Shown here: in pieces, positions 1-5,573 of the stretch
How positions within the stretch are numbered: position 1 is the first letter of the stretch
Layout of the letters: every line of letters starts with the position of its first letter
Source: Anaerolineales bacterium
GTDB taxonomy: Bacteria; Chloroflexota; Anaerolineae; B4-G1; DUEL01
DNA length: 8,918 nt
Assembly (NCBI GenBank): GCA_015662065.1
Contig: DQUX01000035.1
Location: 1-8,918, forward strand
Direction of reading: 5' to 3'
The notes under the pieces: generated by a model
The model's database searches: none
What the model was told of the DNA's origin: nothing
What the model saw: only the letters and a program-made list of their open reading frames with translations
Program-made: the position numbers and the translations under genes

Positions 1-18
1 GGGGGGGGTGGGGAGGGG
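1..18 (+). other. G-tract run with G-quadruplex potential
   Basis: Eight G, four G and four G follow one another, separated only by T and A. If the first run is split around a two-G loop, there are four GGG tracts with loops of one or two bases, which fits the usual intramolecular G-quadruplex pattern. The stretch is read as Gly-Gly-Gly-Gly-Glu-Gly in the partial gene, so it may simply be a glycine-rich linker with G-rich codons. It sits on the window edge, so its full extent is unknown. Confidence 0.3.
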
Positions 19-888
19 TGGAATCGGGCGCGGCGGAATCACGCCGCTACTGTTGCGATCCTGGTGGTGGCGGCGACCGGCCTGGCCCTGGCCGGGTGGT
101 TTGTGGGCGGGCGGATGGCCCTCCGGCGGGAGGTGGGCGATCTCCTGTGGGAGGTGGTCGCTGCCGCCCAAGGGGATGGACCGCTTCTGGTTGTCAATCT
201 CCCCAGCCGGATCACCCCACCGACCCGGCTCTACCCGCTGGGACACGAGGGGATCATCCCCCTGCCGGCCCGGGTGGGGGCGACCGACCTGGTGGCGGCC
301 CACACTGGCGGCGGCGGTGCGGCCTTCGAACGGGCCTGGGGGCCGGTCCTGCCGGTGCTGCCCTACACCGTCCAGCCTCTGGGCCAGGTCCTCACCCCCG
401 ACGACCTGCGGGATGCCGGGCGGGTCGCTCTGGTGGTCTACCGGCCCGACGGGGTGGGGCTGGAGGAGGCAGGGGCGGTCCTCCCGGATATCGAGGGGGA
501 GCCGCTGGTCACCTTCGGGGAAGTGCTCTCTCTGCTCTCCGCCTCCTGCGCCCGGACCGGCCCGAAGCGGGTGGCATTGGTCACCCGCTGGACGGCTCTG
601 GGCCCGGTGGGGGGAATGCCCACCCTGTTTGCCCACCTGGTGGGGGCCGACGGGGTTCTCCTGGCTCAGGCCGACGGCGACCCGCTGAGGGGCCTCTATC
701 CCTTCTCTCTGTGGCGGCCCGGTGAGGTGGTCCGCGATGTGCGGGTCTTCGTCGGCGTCCCTCCCGGCCCGACGACGGTGGCGCTGGGGGTATGGGACCC
801 GGCGACCGGTCTCCGCTGGAAGGCTGCCGGATCGGAGGGGGGGCCGCTGGTCGACGATACTTTCCGGTGCGTCGTTCAGGAGCCGTGA
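1..888 (+). CDS. Membrane-anchored protein with C-terminal beta-rich domain, 5' end missing
   Basis: This frame is open from the first base to TGA at 886-888, so the gene very likely starts outside the window. The only in-window starts are GTG codons at 64 and 67, which lack a Shine-Dalgarno and would cut into the hydrophobic helix. The visible part encodes a Gly-rich stretch, a basic segment (RARR), one transmembrane helix (about codons 15-35) and about 250 residues predicted to lie outside the membrane. A middle segment (VNLPSR, then YPLGHEGI) and the last 90 residues (FAHLVGADGVLLAQADG, LWRPGEVV, ALGVWDPATG) resemble the C-terminal beta-rich part I associate with Chloroflexota family-39-like, polyprenyl-phosphate-sugar-dependent glycosyltransferases. 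That likeness is from memory. The helix could then be the last one of a multi-helix enzyme. No catalytic residue is visible, so the function is unassigned. It converges on rsmD with a 13-bp gap. Confidence 0.72.
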   Translation, partial: GGGGEGWNRARRNHAATVAILVVAATGLALAGWFVGGRMALRREVGDLLWEVVAAAQGDGPLLVVNLPSRITPPTRLYPLGHEGIIPLPARVGATDLVAAHTGGGGAAFERAWGPVLPVLPYTVQPLGQVLTPDDLRDAGRVALVVYRPDGVGLEEAGAVLPDIEGEPLVTFGEVLSLLSASCARTGPKRVALVTRWTALGPVGGMPTLFAHLVGADGVLLAQADGDPLRGLYPFSLWRPGEVVRDVRVFVGVPPGPTTVALGVWDPATGLRWKAAGSEGGPLVDDTFRCVVQEP

Positions 889-901
889 GACATCCCACGA
901 C

Positions 902-1450
902 TCACCCCTCCCGCGCGTAGAAACACAGCATCACCCCCCCGTACCGCCTTCGGTCGAACAGCAGCAGGTTCTCCAGCCGCAGGTCCTTGTACTCTCGGGG
1001 GTGAATCTGGGCGATGGCCCAGCCGTCGTCGGCCAGCCAGCCTGGCCGGGCGTCCAGCGCCTGTAGAGTCTCCGCCCACAGCCCTTGGTACTGAGGCGGG
1101 GCGATGTAGACGTAGTCGAAGGGCTCCGGTTCGCCCCGCAGGTACGCGAAGACATCGGCCCGTACCACCCGGGCCGCCCCTGCCAGCCCGGTGTGGGCCA
1201 GGTTCTCGCGGATGGTGCGCAGCGGGGCCGCGCCCCGTTCTACGAAGACCGCCTCCGTCGCCCCTCGGCTGAGGGCTTCGATCCCCACCTGTCCCGTCCC
1301 GGCGAAGAGGTCCAGGAACCGGCAGCCGATCACGTCCTCTCCCAGGATGCTGAAAAGGGCCGACTTGGCCCGGTCGGTGATGGGCCGCGTGCCCTCCCCC
1401 GGCACCGACTTCAGCTTTCGTCCTTTTGCCTTCCCGGCGATGACTCTCAT
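902..1450 (-). CDS. rsmD: 16S rRNA (guanine(966)-N(2))-methyltransferase RsmD
   Basis: The 182-residue protein has the normal RsmD length and full architecture. The family N-terminus is RVIAGKAKGRKL (2-13), followed by TRPITDRAKSALFSIL (21-36), which matches the conserved TRPT-DR-KEALF-L block. The S-adenosylmethionine-binding motif is LDLFAGTGQVGIEALSRGA (46-64), and the acidic residue after strand 2 is FVE (69-71). RsmD acts in the cytoplasm and methylates N2 of G966 (E. coli numbering) in 16S rRNA during 30S assembly. The catalytic motif IV, normally (D/N)PPY or F, reads APPQ here (117-120), so the usual acidic or amide side chain is absent; the neighbouring YQGLW looks orderly rather than decayed. 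The ATG at 1450 has no Shine-Dalgarno and lies 8 bp after a good -10 box, which suggests a leaderless or nearly leaderless message. The gene is divergent from rel. Confidence 0.93.
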   Translation of the reverse strand: MRVIAGKAKGRKLKSVPGEGTRPITDRAKSALFSILGEDVIGCRFLDLFAGTGQVGIEALSRGATEAVFVERGAAPLRTIRENLAHTGLAGAARVVRADVFAYLRGEPEPFDYVYIAPPQYQGLWAETLQALDARPGWLADDGWAIAQIHPREYKDLRLENLLLFDRRRYGGVMLCFYAREG

Positions 1451-1458
1451 CGCGGGTA

Positions 1459-1487
1459 ACTATACTCCCCTCCGTCCCCGTTGACAA
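1459..1487 (-). promoter_or_regulatory. Predicted sigma-70-type promoter of rsmD
   Basis: Read on the minus strand, TTGTCA (1487-1482) is followed by a 17-bp spacer and TATAGT (1464-1459). Each hexamer matches the sigma-70 consensus at five of six positions, with optimal spacing. The predicted transcript start, about seven bases after the -10 box, falls at about 1452, only one or two bases before the rsmD ATG at 1450. Its -35 box occupies almost the same base pairs as the -35 box of the rel promoter on the other strand. Confidence 0.68.
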
Positions 1488-1508
1488 ATGGACGGCCTGG
1501 GCTATACT
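1481..1508 (+). promoter_or_regulatory. Predicted sigma-70-type promoter of rel
   Basis: A perfect TTGACA (1481-1486) is separated by 16 bp from TATACT (1503-1508), which matches the -10 consensus at five of six positions. The predicted start is near 1515, leaving an untranslated leader of about 25 bases before the ATG at 1541. The leader has only a distant purine-rich GGCGGA (1522-1527), 13 bases from the start codon, so ribosome binding is probably weak. The -35 box is shared in overlapping form with the divergent rsmD promoter. Confidence 0.75.
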
Positions 1509-1540
1509 GAAGTTTCAGAAGGGCGGATTCAAGCGCGGAA

Positions 1541-3697
1541 ATGAGCAAGCAGCAAATTCCTGCTATTGAAGAGATACTGGCCCAAATCCGGGAGGTAGAG
1601 GGCCAGGATATGGTGCGGCGCGCCTATGAGTTCGCGGCTACCGCACACAAGGGCCAATTCCGCAAGTCGGGCGCGCCCTACATTCAGCACACGCTGGCTG
1701 TGGCGGGGCTGCTGGCGGAGTTGCGGATGGATGTCGAGACCATCGTGGCGGGGCTGCTCCACGACGTGGTGGAGGATTGCGACGTCTCGGTGGAAGATCT
1801 GGTGGATGCCTTCGGCCCGACAGTGGCCGGGCTGGTGGACGGGGTGACCAAGCTCCAGGAGATCAATCGCCTGGGCCGGATGGGGGCGGCGGAGCGGGAC
1901 GAGCGGGAGTTGGAGAGTTTGCGGAAGACGTTCCTGGCGATGGCGCGAGATGCCCGGGTGATGCTCATCAAGCTGGCCGATCGGTTGCACAATATGCGCA
2001 CGCTGGATGCCCTGCCGCCCGACCGGCAGCGGCGGATGGCACGTGAGACGATGGAGATTCACGCCCCTCTGGCCAACCGGCTGGGTATCTGGAGCTGGAA
2101 GGGGGAGTTAGAGGATCGGGCCTTTCGCTGTCTGGCGCCGGATACTTATTATGAGATTGCCACCCAGTTGGCCGCCCGCCGAGCGGAGCGGGAGGCCGAG
2201 GTCGAGCAGCACGTTGCTCTCCTCCAGCACCACCTGTGGTTAGAGGGGCTCCAGGCGGAGATCACCGGCCGGCCCAAGCATATCTATAGCATCTACCGTA
2301 AGATGCAGCGCAAGCAGATCCCCCTGGAGCGGGTGTATGACATCCGGGCCATCCGTGTCATTGTCGATACCGTTCCCGACTGTTACCAGGCCCTGGGGAT
2401 CGTTCACAGCCTGTGGACCCCTATCCCGGGTGAGTTCGACGATTACATTGCGACCCCCAAGGAGAATATGTATCAATCTCTCCACACAGCGGTGGTGGGG
2501 ATGGGCGGCAAGACGCTGGAGGTGCAGATTCGCACCCATTATATGCATCACATCGCCGAGTATGGTATCGCTGCTCACTGGCGGTATAAGGAGGGGGGGC
2601 GGAGGAGGGATCGGCAGTTCGAGGAGAAGATTGCCGCGCTGCGGGCGCAGATCGAGGCCCGCAGCGAGGAGGGGGACGCCGGTGCGTTCGTAGAGGCGGT
2701 TCGGACCGACCTTTTCGAGGACCGGGTCTACGTCTTCACCCCCAAGGGGAAGATCATAGACCTGCCCGCCGGGGCGACTCCCATTGACTTCGCCTACTAC
2801 GTCCACACCGAGATCGGCCATCGCTGTCGGGGGGCGAAGGTGAACGGGCGCTGGGTCCCGCTGGACTATGTGCTTCGGACCGGCGACCAGGTGGAGATCA
2901 TCACGGCCAAGCGGGCCGTACCCAGTCGGGACTGGATCAACCCTGCCCTGGGGTACGTCAAGACCGCTCGGGCCCGGTCTAAGATCCGCCGTTGGTTCCG
3001 GCAGCAGGACCGGGAGCAGAATATCGTCCTGGGACGGGCGATCCTGGAGCGGGAGCTGAAGCGGTTGGGGCTGACCGGGATGTCCCACGAGGCGGTAGCA
3101 GGCCTCTTCGGGTATGATAAGGTGGAGGATTTCCTGGCGGCGGTCGGCTTCGGGGATGTCAACAGCCAGCAGATCGCCGCGCGGGTGGTGGAGGCGAGGC
3201 AGAGGGAGGACGAGGCCGGCCTGGAGGTTCCGCCCGTCGTCCCGCTGCCCACCGAAGCCGCTCCCGAGATTCACGTGCTGGGGACAGGAGGGCTGCTGAC
3301 CCGCCTGGCTCGCTGCTGCAACCCTATTCCCGGCGAACCCATCGTCGGCTACGTCACCCGGGGGCGGGGTATCACCATACACCGACGGGATTGCTCCAAC
3401 GTCCTCAACGTCCGTGATCCCGAGCGACTCATCGAGGTCAACTGGGGCACCCAGGTCCGCACCTTCCCGGTGCTCATCTCCGTCCTGGCTTACGACCGGG
3501 CGGGACTCCTGCACGACATCAGCGGTGTGCTTTCCAAGGAAGGGATCAACATCACCGCCCTCAATGTGACCAGGAACCAAAATCTGAGCACCTTCTACAT
3601 CACTCTGGAGGTAACCGACATCGGCCAGTTGGGTCGGGTTCTGGCCCGGATCAACAAGGTGCCCAACGTGATTGAGGTGCAGCGGCAAACCCGGTAA
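1541..3697 (+). CDS. rel: Long RelA/SpoT homologue, (p)ppGpp synthetase/hydrolase
   Basis: The 718-residue protein is a full-length cytoplasmic RSH enzyme that makes and probably degrades the stringent-response alarmone (p)ppGpp. The N-terminal HD hydrolase domain (about 25-180) keeps H50, H74-D75, E78-D79 and D147-N151, the expected metal-binding and catalytic positions, so hydrolysis should be intact. The synthetase domain (about 240-355) has the nucleotide-binding KHIYSIYRKM (246-255), YDIRAIRV and the catalytic LEVQIRT (E327). Next come TGS (about 394-455), a helical region, a Cys-containing segment around RCCNPIPGEPIVGY (591-604) with HRRDCSN (614-620), and a C-terminal ACT domain (about 640-718), which together sense stalled ribosomes. 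Unusually, the synthetase carries EFDD (298-301), the EXDD form of monofunctional RelA, where HD-competent enzymes normally have RXKD. The start at 1541 fits the family N-terminus and lies downstream of a good promoter; it lacks a close Shine-Dalgarno. Confidence 0.95.
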   Translation: MSKQQIPAIEEILAQIREVEGQDMVRRAYEFAATAHKGQFRKSGAPYIQHTLAVAGLLAELRMDVETIVAGLLHDVVEDCDVSVEDLVDAFGPTVAGLVDGVTKLQEINRLGRMGAAERDERELESLRKTFLAMARDARVMLIKLADRLHNMRTLDALPPDRQRRMARETMEIHAPLANRLGIWSWKGELEDRAFRCLAPDTYYEIATQLAARRAEREAEVEQHVALLQHHLWLEGLQAEITGRPKHIYSIYRKMQRKQIPLERVYDIRAIRVIVDTVPDCYQALGIVHSLWTPIPGEFDDYIATPKENMYQSLHTAVVGMGGKTLEVQIRTHYMHHIAEYGIAAHWRYKEGGRRRDRQFEEKIAALRAQIEARSEEGDAGAFVEAVRTDLFEDRVYVFTPKGKIIDLPAGATPIDFAYYVHTEIGHRCRGAKVNGRWVPLDYVLRTGDQVEIITAKRAVPSRDWINPALGYVKTARARSKIRRWFRQQDREQNIVLGRAILERELKRLGLTGMSHEAVAGLFGYDKVEDFLAAVGFGDVNSQQIAARVVEARQREDEAGLEVPPVVPLPTEAAPEIHVLGTGGLLTRLARCCNPIPGEPIVGYVTRGRGITIHRRDCSNVLNVRDPERLIEVNWGTQVRTFPVLISVLAYDRAGLLHDISGVLSKEGINITALNVTRNQNLSTFYITLEVTDIGQLGRVLARINKVPNVIEVQRQTR

Positions 3698-3717
3698 AGA
3701 CAATTAAGCAAATAATA

Positions 3718-3764
3718 AATGACAAATGGCCAATTGGAACATTGATCGTTTGTCATTTGTCATT
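3718..3764. repeat. 7-bp repeat and 11-bp inverted repeat between rel and the first glycosyltransferase
   Basis: Two direct TTTGTCA units lie at 3749-3755 and 3756-3762. An inverted copy at 3718-3728 (AATGACAAATG) pairs perfectly over 11 bp with 3754-3764, leaving a 25-base interior that contains the palindrome CCAATTGG (3730-3737). Because the right side is repeated, a shifted 9-bp pairing with 3749-3757 is equally possible. On the minus strand the right arm supplies the last codons and TGA stop of the glycosyltransferase, and the left arm is followed by a T-rich stretch, so it may act as a weak terminator for that gene. The interval is strongly AT-rich compared with everything around it. 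Confidence 0.7.
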
Positions 3765-4496
3765 GACTATTGTCCGCAGCCGGCGGTATTTCACCGCCTC
3801 GTAGTAAGCCATCAGCAGGCTCAGCCGCAGCCCATGCAGCCCGTCCCGTATCCCCCGCAGCGCGATGAACCGCCACCAGAAGTGGCGCACGGCCTGGGAG
3901 TAGGGGGTGTAGAAGCTGGGGCGGACCCCCTGCTCCAGCAGGATCCCGGCGTCGTAGTCGGTGTACTTCTCCTGCCGGGCGATGAAGTCGGCCAGGTCGG
4001 CGTAGTTGTAGTGGATGAGGGGGTGCTTTAGATGCCCCTCCGGGCCGTCCACCACTGCCACCTCGTGGACGGGCCGTTCCCAGTGGGCGTGGCCCCGTCG
4101 GACCAGGCGGAGCTGGTAATCCGGGTACCAGCCGGCCCCCAGGGTGAGCCGGCCAAAGATGTAGTTGTGACGGGGCACCCACCAAGCCACCTCTGGCCGG
4201 TCCCCCGTCGTCACCGCCCGTATCTCCTCTGCCAGCTCCGGGGTAGCCCGCTCGTCGGCATCTACGAAGAAGATCCACGCCGCATCCGCCCGGTCCAGCG
4301 CGGCGTTCCGCTGCTGGGCGTAGTTCTGGAAGGGATGTTGGATCACCTCCGCCCCGGCCTGCCGGGCCAGTTCCACCGTCCGGTCGGTGCTGAACGAATC
4401 GAACACCACCCGCCGGTCCGCCCACTCCAGGCTAGCCAGGCAGGCCTCGATGTTCTCCTCCTCGTTCAACGTCAGCACAACAGCCGCGATTCCCAT
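3753..4496 (-). CDS. Family 2 glycosyltransferase, WaaE/KdtX-like
   Basis: This 247-residue cytoplasmic GT-A enzyme probably transfers a sugar from a nucleotide-sugar donor to a surface glycan or lipid-linked acceptor. The family opening VVLTLNEEENIEACLASL lies at 6-23, followed by DSFSTDRT (33-40), NAAL (64-67) and the metal-binding FVDADER (77-83). A later HWERPVHE (138-145) lies in the acceptor/catalytic region usual for this subgroup. DSFSTDRT and the length are typical of the lipopolysaccharide-core WaaE/KdtX-like branch. Acceptor and sugar cannot be told from sequence, and a Chloroflexota cell may lack LPS. The start at 4496 has GGGGGAGG ending only two bases before ATG; no better start exists. 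The last codons and TGA stop are made of the neighbouring 7-bp repeat. It lies downstream of, and on the same strand as, a second glycosyltransferase, with a 44-bp gap filled by an 8-bp repeat. Confidence 0.88.
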   Translation of the reverse strand: MGIAAVVLTLNEEENIEACLASLEWADRRVVFDSFSTDRTVELARQAGAEVIQHPFQNYAQQRNAALDRADAAWIFFVDADERATPELAEEIRAVTTGDRPEVAWWVPRHNYIFGRLTLGAGWYPDYQLRLVRRGHAHWERPVHEVAVVDGPEGHLKHPLIHYNYADLADFIARQEKYTDYDAGILLEQGVRPSFYTPYSQAVRHFWWRFIALRGIRDGLHGLRLSLLMAYYEAVKYRRLRTIVNDK

Positions 4497-4503
4497 GACC
4501 TCC

Positions 4504-4559
4504 CCCAGTCACCCAGTCACCCAGTCACCCAGTCACCTACTTACCCACTTACCCACTCC
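4504..4559. repeat. 8-bp tandem repeat between the two glycosyltransferase genes
   Basis: Seven consecutive 8-bp units run without gaps. Four are perfect CCCAGTCA (4504, 4512, 4520, 4528), followed by CCTACTTA (4536), CCCACTTA (4544) and CCCACTCC (4552). The degenerate units encode the last residues and the TAA stop (4543-4541) of the upstream glycosyltransferase. The opposite end merges into the G-rich ribosome-binding region of the downstream one. The unit size is too small and there are no spacers, so this is not a CRISPR array. Confidence 0.9.
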
Positions 4560-5470
4560 CATGCCTCCAGCACCGCCTCATACGCCCTCTGCCACTCCTG
4601 CGATGCTCCCCACATCCGCCTCCGCATTCCCAGCCGGACCAGCGCCCGCGCCAGGGACCGGCGGACCGGCCCGTGGTGCTTCCAGTAGAGCCGCGCCCGG
4701 CTGGTCCAGAGGTTCACGAACGAGGGGATGGGCACCTGCTCGGTGGACCGGCCGGCGTGGTGGATCACCCGGGCAGCGGGCACACAGAGGGCGCGCCAGC
4801 CCGCTCTCCGCATCCGCCAGCACCAGTCGATCTCCTCGCAGTACATCCGGTACCCCTCGTCCATCAGCCCCACGACCCGGATCGTCTCCGCCCGCACCAT
4901 CATCGCCGCCCCTAGGGGATGGTCCACTGGGAAGGGGGGAGGGGATTCGTATAGTCGTTGTGGATAGCGCCCGTTGAGAGAGGTCCCGTAGAGACGGGCG
5001 GGGAGGGGGAAGAGGTCGAAGGCCAACTGGACCAGGCCAGGGAAGCGGAAGGCGGAGTGCTGGAGGGAACCGTCGGGGTAAAGCAATTTCGCCCCCGCTA
5101 CGCCGGTCCTCGGATAGGCCTCCAGCGCTTCTACCAGAGCCGCCGTCGCCCCCGACAGCACCTCAGTGTCGGGGTTCAGGAGCCAGACGTACCTCGTGTT
5201 GCGTGTTTCGTGTTCCGTCTCTCGAAGGACGGATTTCAGGGCGAGGTTGTTTCCGGCGGCGAAGCCCAGATTCTCCAGACTGGCGATGAGGCGGACCTGG
5301 GGGAAATCGCGGGCCACCATCTCCGGCGTGCCGTCGGTGGATGCGTTGTCCACGACCCAGACCGCTGCCGTCCCTCCCCACCGCGCCAGGTCGGCAAAGA
5401 GGGACCGCAGACACGCGGCCAGCAGGTCCCTCACGTTCCAACTGACGACAACGACCGCCAGTTCAGCCAT
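4541..5470 (-). CDS. Family 2 glycosyltransferase, rhamnosyltransferase (WbbL)-like
   Basis: The 309-residue protein is a GT-A fold enzyme of the WbbL/rhamnosyltransferase-like group that builds surface polysaccharides from nucleotide sugars at the cytoplasmic face. Motifs in order are VVVVSWNVRDLLAACLRSL (6-24), VVDNASTDGT (39-48), ENLGFAAGNN (66-75), the donor/metal motif LLNPDTEV (97-104), GAAMMVRAE (187-195) and the catalytic CEEIDWCWRMRRAGW (211-225). Between NNLAL and YVWLLNPD there are 15 residues (79-93, including RETEHETRNTR) where relatives usually have about six; that DNA is a 7-bp repeat. I chose ATG 5470 because MAELAVVVVSWN matches the family start. An in-frame GTG at 5500 would add ten low-complexity residues without a ribosome site. 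Its TAA stop is created by the 8-bp repeat. Donor and acceptor are unknown. Confidence 0.88.
   Translation of the reverse strand: MAELAVVVVSWNVRDLLAACLRSLFADLARWGGTAAVWVVDNASTDGTPEMVARDFPQVRLIASLENLGFAAGNNLALKSVLRETEHETRNTRYVWLLNPDTEVLSGATAALVEALEAYPRTGVAGAKLLYPDGSLQHSAFRFPGLVQLAFDLFPLPARLYGTSLNGRYPQRLYESPPPFPVDHPLGAAMMVRAETIRVVGLMDEGYRMYCEEIDWCWRMRRAGWRALCVPAARVIHHAGRSTEQVPIPSFVNLWTSRARLYWKHHGPVRRSLARALVRLGMRRRMWGASQEWQRAYEAVLEAWEWVSG
5198..5218. repeat. In-frame 7-bp tandem repeat inside a glycosyltransferase gene
   Basis: Three contiguous GTTNCGT units (GTTGCGT, GTTTCGT, GTTCCGT) make 21 bp, with partial units on either side. On the coding (minus) strand they read ACGNAAC and encode the Thr-Glu-His-Glu-Thr-Arg-Asn region of the glycosyltransferase just before its LLNPDTEV motif. 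Twenty-one is the smallest multiple of seven that keeps the reading frame. Confidence 0.75.
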
Positions 5471-5536
5471 GCCTCTGTTGGACGAAGCAGCCGATCCCAC
5501 TCAAGCCCAGAGCTCAGTATCCTCACACGTTCGCTG

Positions 5537-5572
5537 CTTCAGTGACATCACTGTTCTCAGTGTCTTCAGTGA
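5537..5572. repeat. 9-bp degenerate tandem repeat downstream of phnE
   Basis: Four consecutive 9-bp units are CTTCAGTGA (5537), CATCACTGT (5546), TCTCAGTGT (5555) and CTTCAGTGA (5564). The first and last are identical; the second is related but contains CACTG instead of CAGTG, so CAGTGA-CA-TCACTG (5540-5553) can also form a 6-bp hairpin. The block begins one base beyond the phnE stop codon (5576-5574) and fills about half of the gap to the next gene. No T-run follows on the minus strand, so I do not call it a terminator. Confidence 0.65.
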
Positions 5573-5573
5573 T

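Noticed and set aside
8..725. Two other plus-strand open frames over the first gene
   Set aside because: They are Trp/Arg/Gly/Pro-rich shadow products; only frame 1 gives a membrane helix and ordered, family-like C-terminal sequence.
889..901. Terminator between the convergent first gene and rsmD
   Set aside because: Only 13 bp separate the stops and I see no inverted repeat or T-run there.
876..1487. A longer minus-strand frame overlapping rsmD
   Set aside because: It is a different frame from the rsmD protein, gives an Arg/Gly/Pro-rich product without motifs, and runs through the divergent promoter region.
2240..3703. Long open frame of 487 codons antisense to rel
   Set aside because: The rel protein is unmistakable on the plus strand. 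The antisense product has no recognisable domain, is rich in Pro, Gly, Asp and Leu, and is what high-GC codon bias produces.
3782..3798. 6-bp hairpin GGCGGT/ACCGCC as a terminator
   Set aside because: It lies inside the glycosyltransferase coding sequence (KYRRLR region), is short, and has no T-run directly after it on either strand.
4504..4559. CRISPR-like array
   Set aside because: Units are 8 bp and contiguous with no spacers, and no cas gene is present.
5471..5500. Upstream GTG start at 5500 for the second glycosyltransferase
   Set aside because: It adds ten low-complexity residues not seen in the family and has no ribosome site; ATG 5470 matches the usual N-terminus. It cannot be fully excluded.
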